Origin: Arthrobacter sp. OY3WO11
Lineage (GTDB): Bacteria > Actinomycetota > Actinomycetes > Actinomycetales > Micrococcaceae
Assembly: GCF_001641125.1 (NCBI RefSeq)
Contig: NZ_LWLP01000001.1
Span: forward strand, 3,246,133 to 3,310,132
Direction of reading: 5' to 3'
Length of the DNA: 64,000 nucleotides
Positions within the stretch are counted from its first letter, which is position 1; every line of letters begins with the position of its first letter. Under the pieces are notes generated by a model, which saw nothing but the letters and a program-made list of their open reading frames with translations, ran no database searches and had not been told where the DNA came from. Positions 52,961 to 60,286 of this stretch are shown here, in pieces. A program made the translations under genes and the position numbers.

Positions 52961-54232
52961 CTACTGGCGGTACGCCAGACGCGCCCAGTCTGCGTCGAGT
53001 GTGCGGAAGGTGGCTGCAGGATCTGCGCCCAACACGAGCGCCTGGGTGTAATTCATAATGGGGATGGTGCGGGGCACCAGCACCGATGGTCCTTGGTACA
53101 CATCGCCCTTTTCGTAGTACTCCACCATGCCCTCGATTCGCGGGTCCGGAGCCGCGTCGGCATCGATGGTGGGCGTGAAGCCCAGCTGCGACTTGTTGTA
53201 CTCTTCAATAATTTCCGGCTGGTAGAGATACTCGAGGAAGTCGCGCGCAGCGTCCTTGTGTTTGGATTCCTCCGGGATCCACGCCGCGAGATCGACGTTG
53301 ACCCGCACACTCAGGTCCTCGGGGTTGTCCGTCATCGGCAGCGGAAAGGTTCCCAGTTGGAGATTGGGAGCAGTCTTCGCGATCTCGCTGAATGCCCAAG
53401 GGCCCTGCAGGTACATGGCTGCCTTGCCCTGGGAAAACGCGAGGTTCCCGTCGCCGTAGCCGCGGCTCGCGGCGTCCTTATTGACGTAGGAGTTCGCCAG
53501 TTTCAGCATCTTCTCGACAGGCTGTTCAAAGTCCTTTTGAAACGACACTGGCGAGTCCGGTCCGACGTCCGTGCCGGCTTCGGCAAGCTTGTCAAAGAAG
53601 TCGATGGTGTCCACCTGGCCGCCTACGGAGTAGTCAAACCATCCCTGGGCAACCGTCCAGTCGTCCTTCCAGGTAGCGTAGAACGGTGTCACACCGGCGG
53701 CTTTCAGAGCGTCACACGCCGCAAGCAGCTCGCTCCAGGTCTTAGGCACCTCGATGCCGTGTGCGGCGAAGATCTCCTTGTTGTAGATCACCGAGGACGC
53801 CATGACCGAATACGGCAGGGCGCTGGTCCGGTCCGGGTAAGAACCGTACTGGTCCATCAGCGGCTGCAGGTCCTTCCGGATGCGGGTGGCGGCCTGCGTT
53901 CCGGACAGGTCGCTCAGCGCACCGCGCTGCACGAACCTTGCCGTTTCCATGTTGTAGTTCGCCAGCGCGATGTCCGGCGGATTGCCCCGCACAAAACTCG
54001 CCGAGACGACGTCGACGCCGGAGGTATCGAGGACGACCTCCGTGCTGTCCTGCGAGGCGTTGTAATCGGCCACCAGTTTCGTCATGAAGCCGATGGCCTC
54101 CCGCTTACTGAATGTGAAGCGGATCGTCTCCTTGCCGGAGTCTCCCGTGCAGCCCGAGAGGAGCCCGGCAAGGAGGGCCAGGCACAGGCCAAGCGCTGCC
54201 ATGCGTAGTGTGCGCGTCAGTTTCAAAGACAC
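52961..54232 (-). CDS. Sugar ABC solute-binding lipoprotein
   Basis: 423-aa extracellular binding protein, family 1. The signal peptide ends with lipobox LLSGC (Cys about residue 28), so it is membrane-tethered. The mature part has ADYNASQDSTEVVLDTSG and LPYSVMASSVIYNKEIFAAHG, typical of oligosaccharide binders. The GTG start at 54232 has AAAGGACGAGG upstream. It is the first gene of the alpha-glucoside import operon and faces the ROK regulator. Confidence 0.92.
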   Translation of the reverse strand: MSLKLTRTLRMAALGLCLALLAGLLSGCTGDSGKETIRFTFSKREAIGFMTKLVADYNASQDSTEVVLDTSGVDVVSASFVRGNPPDIALANYNMETARFVQRGALSDLSGTQAATRIRKDLQPLMDQYGSYPDRTSALPYSVMASSVIYNKEIFAAHGIEVPKTWSELLAACDALKAAGVTPFYATWKDDWTVAQGWFDYSVGGQVDTIDFFDKLAEAGTDVGPDSPVSFQKDFEQPVEKMLKLANSYVNKDAASRGYGDGNLAFSQGKAAMYLQGPWAFSEIAKTAPNLQLGTFPLPMTDNPEDLSVRVNVDLAAWIPEESKHKDAARDFLEYLYQPEIIEEYNKSQLGFTPTIDADAAPDPRIEGMVEYYEKGDVYQGPSVLVPRTIPIMNYTQALVLGADPAATFRTLDADWARLAYRQ

Positions 54233-54313
54233 CCTCGTCCTTTCGTGGTGCGGTAGAACGCCGCATAATCACGGCGGCGACGGCTGATGCGTCGCCGCAA
54301 GTTGATATAAGAG

Positions 54314-54323
54314 GTAAATTTAG
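54314..54323. promoter_or_regulatory. ROK operator candidate 1 in importer promoter
   Basis: GTAAATTTAG, which contains the palindrome TAAATTTA, in an A/T-rich block about 80 bp upstream of the binding-protein start. It pairs with a second copy at 54402-54411. Confidence 0.55.
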
Positions 54324-54401
54324 CTCCTATCGTTAGTATGGGGGGCGGACCGCGCAGGGGTCAAGCACTGCGGAATATGTTTCCTCGGCTATATTTATGA
54401 C

Positions 54402-54411
54402 CTAAATTTAG
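54402..54411. promoter_or_regulatory. ROK operator candidate 2 before ROK gene
   Basis: Perfect 10-bp palindrome CTAAATTTAG, about 50 bp upstream of the ROK start. The two sites flank the divergent promoters, consistent with control of both directions. Confidence 0.6.
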
Positions 54412-54459
54412 AATCACCTGCGGATGCACCCTGCAAGCAGGCCAGAACGGAGTTCCCGA

Positions 54460-55686
54460 ATGATGACTGAGACTGCACCGTCAACGCAGTTGGTGCGGCG
54501 GGTCAACGCCAGTGCGATGCTCAAGGCAATGCGCGGGGCCGGCATCATGACAGGCACGGACCTCATGGCGGCCACCGGGCTCTCCCGGGCCACGGTTATC
54601 TCGATTTGCGATGAGCTTGTCCGGCTCGGATGGCTCCAGGAACTGGAAAACCAGCGGGGCGCCGAGGGATATATCAAAGGCAGGCCGGCGCGCAGGTTCG
54701 TTTTCGACGACCGCGCGGCCAGCGTTCTCGGCATCGACATAGGGGCCAACAAAATCACCGCCATCGTCGCGGACATGGGGGGCAAGGCCCTCTCCAGGGT
54801 GACCACGCCTTTCCGCGCCTACAACGTACCCGCTGACGAGCGCGCCGACGTGCTGGACCGTATCGCCGCAGAGGCCTTGGAGAAGGCGGCCGTGTCCGCG
54901 GACTCTGTCCTGGCCGTATCCGTTGGAGTCGCCGCTCCGGTGAGCCGCGACGGCGAAGTCCTCACCGTCCAGGAATTCTGGAAGTCTTTCGACGTCCGCC
55001 GGCTGGTCTCCGAGCGGCACGGCTGGCACGTGCTGCTGGAGAACGATGCCAATCTTGCCGCCCTGGCTGAACGCTGGCGGGGCACGGCGCAGGGCGTGGA
55101 CAACCTCGTCGTTATGCTCACCGGGGATCGTCTTGGCGCCGGCATCCTGGAATCCGGCCGCCTGCTGCACGGGCAGCTTGGCGGCTTCGGTGAGCTGGGA
55201 TACCTGGGCAATGTCGAAGGGGTCGGCGACACCCTCGGCATCGCGCACTACGTAGCACTGTGGGGCCAGGAAGCGCTCGCCGCCGGCGCCACAACGCAGC
55301 TGGACGAGCTCTGCGGCGGCGCAGCGGAACGCCTCACGGCCGAGATGGTGTTTGCCGCGGCCGGGGACGGCGACCAGGTCGCCCAGGACGTCCTCAACCG
55401 GGTGGCACATCGCATGGCCCGTGTGATCGGTTCCGTGAGCACGCTTTTAAACCCTGAACTCGTCGTCCTCGCGGGAGCCGTCGCAGCCTCTGCGCGCACA
55501 CTCATCCCCGCCATCGAAAAGCAGCTACCGGACTTTACTTTCACTCCGCCGCGCGTAGAGGCATCCTCCCTTGGTGACGGCATCGTTTCCATCGGAGCCA
55601 TCCGCCTGGCCCTGGATTACGTCGAAGAGCACGCACTGGACCTTTATCCCGCTTCGTTCCCGAAGCCTGCCCAACCCGTTTCCTAA
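54460..55686 (+). CDS. ROK-family transcriptional repressor
   Basis: 408 aa. The N-terminal helix-turn-helix (GTDLMAATGLSRATVISICDELVRLGWL) is followed by a sugar-kinase-like ROK domain with VLGIDIGANKITAIVADMGG, LENDANLAALAERW and HGQLGGFGELGYLG. The last lacks the usual zinc-finger-like CxCGxxGC cluster of ROK kinases, which fits a ligand-sensing repressor. It probably controls the divergent importer and alpha-glucosidases. I chose ATG 54460 because GGAG lies 8 nt upstream. Confidence 0.9.
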   Translation: MMTETAPSTQLVRRVNASAMLKAMRGAGIMTGTDLMAATGLSRATVISICDELVRLGWLQELENQRGAEGYIKGRPARRFVFDDRAASVLGIDIGANKITAIVADMGGKALSRVTTPFRAYNVPADERADVLDRIAAEALEKAAVSADSVLAVSVGVAAPVSRDGEVLTVQEFWKSFDVRRLVSERHGWHVLLENDANLAALAERWRGTAQGVDNLVVMLTGDRLGAGILESGRLLHGQLGGFGELGYLGNVEGVGDTLGIAHYVALWGQEALAAGATTQLDELCGGAAERLTAEMVFAAAGDGDQVAQDVLNRVAHRMARVIGSVSTLLNPELVVLAGAVAASARTLIPAIEKQLPDFTFTPPRVEASSLGDGIVSIGAIRLALDYVEEHALDLYPASFPKPAQPVS

Positions 55687-55698
55687 AGGCGGTTCACG

Positions 55699-56355
55699 CT
55701 ACGCGGGCGCCTGCAGGGCGGCGGCGATAGGCAGGCTGCCGTCACAGAACTCGATGGTCCGGCCCGTTGTGTCCGGCATCTCCAGGACTGCCACGGCGAC
55801 GCTTGCGGTGTTGCTGCGGGAGGTCTCGCGGCTTCCCTCCGGGGAGGGGTCGACGTCGATCAGGCCGCTCCCCGGCTTGTCCGTCAAGGCTCCGGGGCCC
55901 AGGATGGTCCACGCGAGGCCTGTGGTTCGCAGGTAATCATCGGCGGCGGCCTTCGCGTCGGCATATGCAAAGAAGCTGTTGCTTTCGGGCACGCCGTGGT
56001 TCCTGCCGGCTCCCAGATAGGAGACCATCACGTAGCGACCCACGCCGGCGTCCGCTGCGGCATCCATCGACCGAATGGCAGCATCGCGGTCCACCGCATA
56101 GGTGCGCGCCGGGTCCCCACCGCCTGCGCCTGCGGACCAGACCACGGCGCCATGCCCCTTCAGCGCAACGGCGATCTCCGCCGTCGTCGCATTTTCCACG
56201 TCAAGGACCGACGGCGTTGCGCCGGTTTCCGCAACGTCGCCGGCATGGTCCGGGTTGCGGATGAACGAGGTGACGCTGTGCCCCTCGTCCGTGAGGAAGC
56301 TAGACAGGTGCAGGGCCACTTTGCCGTGGCCGCCAATGATTGCGATTCGGGTCAT
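55699..56355 (-). CDS. NAD(P)-binding NmrA/SDR-like protein
   Basis: 218-aa Rossmann-fold protein. The dinucleotide loop is IIGGHGKVALHLSSFL, and YADAKAAADDYLRTTGLAWTIL carries the Tyr-x-x-x-Lys-like segment. It belongs to the atypical SDR group that acts as oxidoreductase or redox sensor; the substrate is unknown. CAGAAT lies 6 nt upstream of the ATG. Confidence 0.87.
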   Translation of the reverse strand: MTRIAIIGGHGKVALHLSSFLTDEGHSVTSFIRNPDHAGDVAETGATPSVLDVENATTAEIAVALKGHGAVVWSAGAGGGDPARTYAVDRDAAIRSMDAAADAGVGRYVMVSYLGAGRNHGVPESNSFFAYADAKAAADDYLRTTGLAWTILGPGALTDKPGSGLIDVDPSPEGSRETSRSNTASVAVAVLEMPDTTGRTIEFCDGSLPIAAALQAPA

Positions 56356-56361
56356 GGCCCT

Positions 56362-56367
56362 ATTCTG
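56362..56367 (-). promoter_or_regulatory. -10-like element, leaderless NmrA-like gene
   Basis: CAGAAT, then AGGGCC, then ATG at 56355. Weaker match to TANNNT than elsewhere, but identical to the hexamer before 56976. Confidence 0.4.
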
Positions 56368-56418
56368 CTCCCCCGGCCCGCCGATGCCACGCCACCGGCG
56401 CGTCGGCGGCTGCCGGTG

Positions 56419-56976
56419 TCAGCCGGCCATGCGATAGCGCAGGTACACGACGCCGTTTCCGAACCGGCGCTCGTCCAGGAGTTCGAGCCGGACCTTCAGG
56501 CCGTCAGGCAGGAAGCGCAGGCCGCCTCCCACGGCCACCGGGTTGAGGAAGATCCGGCATTCGTCCACCAGCCCGGCCTGGAGTGCGGCGGCTGCCAGGG
56601 TGGCACCGCCGATACCAATGCTGCCGCTACTGTCCGCTTTCAATGCCCTCACGGCCGCGGGATCGAAGGAGCGCCGGACTATTGTACGCGGAGTAGGCGG
56701 GAGCTTCAGGGTTTCCGAGAAAACAATCTTGTCCGCCGCCCGCCAGATCCGGCCGTAGTCCTGGATCACGGGCGGATCGTCCGGCCCTCCCAGCGTTTCC
56801 CACACGGACATGACGTCGTACATGCGCCGCCCCAGAAGGTAGGTCCCGGCTTCGCGCTCCAGGTCGTTGACGAAGGCGTGCACTTCCTCATCGGGCGCAC
56901 TCCAGTCGAAGTTCCCGTTGCTGTCCGCAAGGTAACCGTCCAAGGAGGTGATGCCGGTGTAGATGAGGTCAGCCAT
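56419..56976 (-). CDS. RibD C-terminal / DHFR-like reductase
   Basis: 185 aa of the RibD-C dihydrofolate-reductase-like family: YTGITSLDGYLADSNGNFDW, LLGRRMYDVMSVWE and IGIGGATLAAAALQAGLVDE with the glycine-rich NADPH segment. These stand-alone proteins are of unsettled function and are not replacements for FolA, which is present in this window. The ATG at 56976 has CAGAAT 6 nt upstream. Confidence 0.87.
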   Translation of the reverse strand: MADLIYTGITSLDGYLADSNGNFDWSAPDEEVHAFVNDLEREAGTYLLGRRMYDVMSVWETLGGPDDPPVIQDYGRIWRAADKIVFSETLKLPPTPRTIVRRSFDPAAVRALKADSSGSIGIGGATLAAAALQAGLVDECRIFLNPVAVGGGLRFLPDGLKVRLELLDERRFGNGVVYLRYRMAG

Positions 56977-56982
56977 GCGCCC

Positions 56983-56988
56983 ATTCTG
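56983..56988 (-). promoter_or_regulatory. -10-like element, leaderless RibD-C gene
   Basis: CAGAAT, then GGGCGC, then ATG at 56976. Same hexamer and spacing as the neighbouring 56355 gene. Confidence 0.4.
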
Positions 56989-57005
56989 CCTCTCCGGCCG
57001 GGTTT

Positions 57006-58328
57006 TTAGGAGGGAAACAGCAGGAACGCCATGGGCGTCACGAGGATCAGCGTCAGGACCACCCGCTGGAACCAGATGACCACCAGCTTCCAGACCGGAA
57101 TGGGGATGTCGGTGGCCATGATGCAGGGCACCAGCGCGGAGAAGAAGATGATCCCGGATACGGACACAACACCCACGACGAACTTGACCACGGGAGCTGC
57201 CTCCGCCGCAAGGAGCGCGGGAAGGAACATCTCCGCAACACCAACGGCGCTGGCTTTGGCCACCAGCATGGGTTCGGGCAGCTGCAGCGCCCAGGTGAAG
57301 GGGTAGAAGAGGAAGCCCAGCCAGTCGAACACTGGAGTGTGGGTGGCAAGGACCAGTCCCAGCAGGCCGATGGAAAGGATGGACGGGAGGATGGCCATGG
57401 CCATCAGGACGCCGTCCCGGACGTTGGTCCACACGTTCACCGCCAGCGACGGCGCTGCCTCCACAGTCTGCCGGGCCTCACGCCAGGCGACCGACAGCCG
57501 GCGGCCGGAAACGTCCTCCTCAGGCTGCGGCACGGCCTCGGGGTGGTACTCGTCCGGGATGCTGTTCAACGGCCAGATCCGGACGGTGATGGCGGTGACA
57601 ACGAACGTGACCAGGAAGGTGATCCAGAAGTACGCGGTCCACTGCCCCATCAGGTCCAGCGTCTTGGCCACGATCACCATGAACGTGGCGGACACTGTCG
57701 AAAACCCGGTGGCAATGATGGCGGACTCGCGGGCGGTGTACTTGCCTTCCTTGTAGACGCGGTTGGTGATGAGCAGGCCAAGGGAGTAGCTGCCCACGAA
57801 GGAGGCGACCGCGTCGATCGCGGACCGGCCGGGGGTTCGCCAGATGGGGCGCATGACGCGCTGGACCATGACTCCGATGAATTCCAGCAGGCCGTAGCTG
57901 ACCAGGAGCGCCAGGAACACGGCGCCGATGGGGACAAGCAGCCCTACGGGAATGACGAGCTTTTCAAACAGGAACGGCCCCATGCCGGGTTCAAACAGCC
58001 ACGCGGGCCCCACCTTGAAGACCATCATGAAGCCCACCACCATCCCCACCACTTTCAGCAGGGAGAAGACCACCTCAACCGCGGACCTTTTCCAGGTTCC
58101 GGCAACGAAGGGGTATCCGGCACCGGCAACAATCACGGCCAGTGCATAGAAGGGCAGGACGGGACCGATGTTCGCCTGGAGGAACGAGACGATGTGGTCC
58201 AGCATGATGGTGTTTTTTCCAGCGATCGTCACCGGCACGAAGAACATGAACGCGCCGATGCCGCTGTACACAAACAACTTCCACATGTGCCGCGACGCTG
58301 TGCGCGGGGCTTGCGAGGTGATGGCCAA
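57006..58328 (-). CDS. YjiH-family membrane protein with Gate domains
   Basis: 440 aa, about 10 membrane helices, related to YjiH and nucleoside-recognition (Gate) proteins such as SpmA/SpmB. Repeated motif pieces are SAIDAVASFVGSYSLGLLITNRVY and the second-half counterpart near VGVAEMFLPALLAAEA. A transport role is likely; the substrate is unknown. The TTG start at 58328 has AGGAG 8 nt upstream; the frame is open further 5' but not protein-like. Confidence 0.83.
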   Translation of the reverse strand: MAITSQAPRTASRHMWKLFVYSGIGAFMFFVPVTIAGKNTIMLDHIVSFLQANIGPVLPFYALAVIVAGAGYPFVAGTWKRSAVEVVFSLLKVVGMVVGFMMVFKVGPAWLFEPGMGPFLFEKLVIPVGLLVPIGAVFLALLVSYGLLEFIGVMVQRVMRPIWRTPGRSAIDAVASFVGSYSLGLLITNRVYKEGKYTARESAIIATGFSTVSATFMVIVAKTLDLMGQWTAYFWITFLVTFVVTAITVRIWPLNSIPDEYHPEAVPQPEEDVSGRRLSVAWREARQTVEAAPSLAVNVWTNVRDGVLMAMAILPSILSIGLLGLVLATHTPVFDWLGFLFYPFTWALQLPEPMLVAKASAVGVAEMFLPALLAAEAAPVVKFVVGVVSVSGIIFFSALVPCIMATDIPIPVWKLVVIWFQRVVLTLILVTPMAFLLFPS

Positions 58329-58529
58329 AGGTCTGTCTCCTGACTGCAGCCGGCCTGTCCGGGCCGGCGTTTTGTGAACAGAACCATCGCACCGTGAATC
58401 ACCGGCAGGAACAATGGACTGCACTGCACAGCAGTCTCGGATAGGAGACTCAGGTAAATGCTGCCTGGGGGCGCCGCCCTGCATTCGAGCCCGCAGGCAG
58501 GCCCGGGACCAGGAAGTTAAAGCAAAAGA

Positions 58530-58556
58530 CCCCCGGATCCTCAAGGGATCCAGGGG
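58530..58556 (-). terminator. Terminator of tRNA-Met/tRNA-Thr
   Basis: Hairpin CCCCTGGATCC / GGATCCGGGG with a one-base bulge, followed on the minus strand by GTCTTTTGCTTT. It lies directly downstream of tRNA-Met. Confidence 0.8.
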
Positions 58557-58566
58557 CCTTGGCCTG

Positions 58567-58640
58567 TAGCGGTGGGGAGGCTCGATCTCCCGACCTCACG
58601 ATTATGAGTCGTGCGCTCTAACCAACTGAGCTACACCGCC
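58567..58640 (-). tRNA. tRNA-Met (CAT anticodon)
   Basis: 74-nt cloverleaf on the minus strand. The acceptor stem is GGCGGTG with CACCGCT, the D arm TAGCTCAGTTGGTTAGA, the anticodon loop CTCATAA (CAT) and the T arm GAGATCGAGCCTCCCC. It looks like elongator tRNA-Met rather than initiator, since the first acceptor pair is G-U and the anticodon stem lacks three consecutive G-C pairs. An Ile2 identity after lysidine modification cannot be fully excluded. Confidence 0.94.
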
Positions 58641-58701
58641 ACGAATGAGAAAAACCTGCGCCAAGCCGGTCAAAACCGCCTTGACACAGGCCCTCATTCA
58701 G

Positions 58702-58773
58702 AGCCCCCCACCGGAATCGATCCGGTGACCTCGTTCTTACCAAGAACGCGCTCTACCACTGAGCTAGGGGGGC
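58702..58773 (-). tRNA. tRNA-Thr (GGT anticodon)
   Basis: 72-nt cloverleaf on the minus strand: acceptor GCCCCCC with GGGGGGC, D arm TAGCTCAGTGGTAGAG, anticodon loop TTGGTAA (GGT) and T arm ACCGGATCGATTCCGGT. Located 61 bp upstream of tRNA-Met and probably co-transcribed. Confidence 0.94.
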
Positions 58774-58990
58774 AACGAGTAAATACTCTACCGGAAGATT
58801 TACCCACCAACAAATCGGCGTCCGGGCAGGCAAGGAGGAGCTCGAACAGGTTTTCGCCGGGCGCTTTATCGGACGAAAAAGCCGAAAAATCAAGGAAAAT
58901 GAAAGCCTTCCAACCCGCGCAGGCGGGCCGGGACAGAGCCTTTTCCTAAGGACCCACGGCACGGATGTGTCGATCCCCACACTCCCTCTG
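58774..58990. other. Gene-free stretch upstream of tRNA-Thr
   Basis: No convincing gene. Reading frames here are low-complexity and carry no recognisable domains. It probably holds the tRNA promoter. It is followed by the family C palindrome and, after a G-rich stretch (59055-59100), the helicase terminator and IS element. Confidence 0.5.
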
Positions 58991-59053
58991 GAGTTTTCGT
59001 CCAGATATGCAGACTTCGAGGCACCCGAAGTCCGCATATCTGGACAAAAACTC
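58991..59053. repeat. Intergenic palindrome, family C
   Basis: 28-bp arms with a 7-nt loop: left arm starting GAGTTTTCGTCCAGATATGC (58991-59018), right arm 59026-59053 with two wobble-type differences. It is unrelated to families A and B in sequence but has the same intergenic, perfectly paired style. Confidence 0.85.
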
Positions 59054-59149
59054 ACAGGATGGGGCAGGCAGGAGGGGGGGCGGGCCGGAGGTTCCAGAGA
59101 CTCCCCCGCCGCCGCCCGTCGTTGGGCATTCACTACAGCACGCATAAAC

Positions 59150-59183
59150 GCCTGTGGGCCGGCTCGAAAGCCGGCCCACAGGC
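59150..59183 (-). terminator. Terminator of the helicase gene, displaced by IS
   Basis: Perfect 15-bp stem GCCTGTGGGCCGGCT with CGAA-type tetraloop, followed on the minus strand by GTTTATG. With the IS removed, it would lie about 100 bp from the helicase stop codon. Today 1.1 kb of IS lies between. Confidence 0.85.
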
Positions 59184-59193
59184 GCCTTGTCAG

Positions 59194-60163
59194 CTAGCTG
59201 TACTGTCCCGGCAGGTTGGTGACACGGCTGGCCGGTGGCTGACCCCTGAGTGAGGTGTGGCCTCGATGATGATTGTAGTGATGGAGCCAGTCGGGGAAAG
59301 CGTTAACACGCTCGGCCTCTGATTTGTAGGGGCGGGCGTAGGCCCATTCGTCGAGCATGGTGCGGTTGTAGCGCTCTACTTTGCCGTTGGTCTGGGGGCG
59401 GTACGGGCGGGTGCGTTTGTGCTTGATGTCCGGGCCCAGCGCGTCTGTGAAGGCGTGGGAGCGGTAGCAGGAGCCGTTGTCTGTTAGCACCCGCTTGACG
59501 GTGATGCCGTGGGATTCGAAGTAGGCGTTGGCGCGTGCCCAGAAACCGGCTGCCGTTTCTTTCTTTTCATCGGCCAGGAGCTCGGTGTATGCGAGTCTGG
59601 AGCGGTCATCGACGGCGTTGTGGAGGTAGTGGTATCCGGGTCTGCGGTTGGCCGCGGTACCGGTTCTGTTACGCCAGCCGGCGGCCCTGCCGAACGCGCG
59701 GTGGCCGCCGCCGTCGGGGATCCGGCCGAGTTTCTTGATGTCGACATGGATCAGGTCCCCCGGGCCTGTCGTGTTCGTAGCGGCGGATCACTCGTCCGGT
59801 GCCACGGTCCAGCCAGGTCAGTTTCGCCAGCCGGTAGCGGGACAGGACCCGGTGCACGGTGGAGGGGTGGATGCCCAGCAGATAACCGATTCTTGCCGGT
59901 CCCCAGCGGCGGTTCACACGCACGGCGATGATCCGCCGCTCCGTACGTGTTGCCGTGCGCCGGGGCGAACAATGCGGGCGGCTGGAGCGGTCCTCCATCC
60001 CAGCCGGGCCGTGCTCGCGGTAGCGCTGTGCCCAGCGAGCAGCAGTTGGCACGGAGACCTGAAACCGCTCTGCAGCCCGGCGCAGGTTCCAGCACTGATC
60101 AACGACACATTGCGCGAGCTGCAGCCGCCCCCGGGGCGTCAGAAGAGCGTTAGGGTGGGACAT
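59194..60163 (-). pseudogene. IS481 transposase, frameshifted
   Basis: The N-terminal part starts at ATG 60163 with LTPRGRLQLAQCVVD and two helix-turn-helix segments, then HRVLSRYRLAKLTWLDRG. At a run of five G (59757-59761) the frame shifts. Skipping one G restores GDLIHVDIKKLGR and the whole DDE core: Asp in HVDIKK, Asp in TDNGSCYRS and Glu in GKVERYNRT. All catalytic residues are intact. The stop TAG is formed by the flanking target duplication, not by the element itself. A programmed slip at the G-run is conceivable, but IS481 members normally use one frame. Confidence 0.85.
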
Positions 60164-60272
60164 GAAGACCTCCGTGCGTGGAATTGGACTCTAGACAAGC
60201 CCCACTCCACCCGGAGGTCTTCTTCATGTCACCAAACCACGCCGAACATCACTAACGTCCGTGGTCAATACA
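59199..60272 (-). mobile_element. IS481-family insertion sequence
   Basis: 1,074-bp element. Imperfect terminal inverted repeats start TGTACTGTCCCGGCAGGTTG on the left and TGTATTGACCACGGACGTTA on the right (reverse complement). It is flanked by a 6-bp direct duplication GCTAGC at 59193-59198 and 60273-60278, matching the NCTAGN target known for IS481. The undisturbed target was the palindrome GTCAGCTAGCTGAC. It carries one transposase gene, frameshifted. Confidence 0.93.
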
Positions 60273-60286
60273 GCTAGCTGACGGAT

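Noticed and set aside
58753..59145. Minus-strand open frames between tRNA-Thr and the IS
   Set aside because: They run across the tRNA and the palindrome and have no protein-like pattern.
59484..59747. Separate 87-codon gene inside the IS
   Set aside because: It is the wrong frame of the transposase; the correct frame, one base away, carries the DDE residues.
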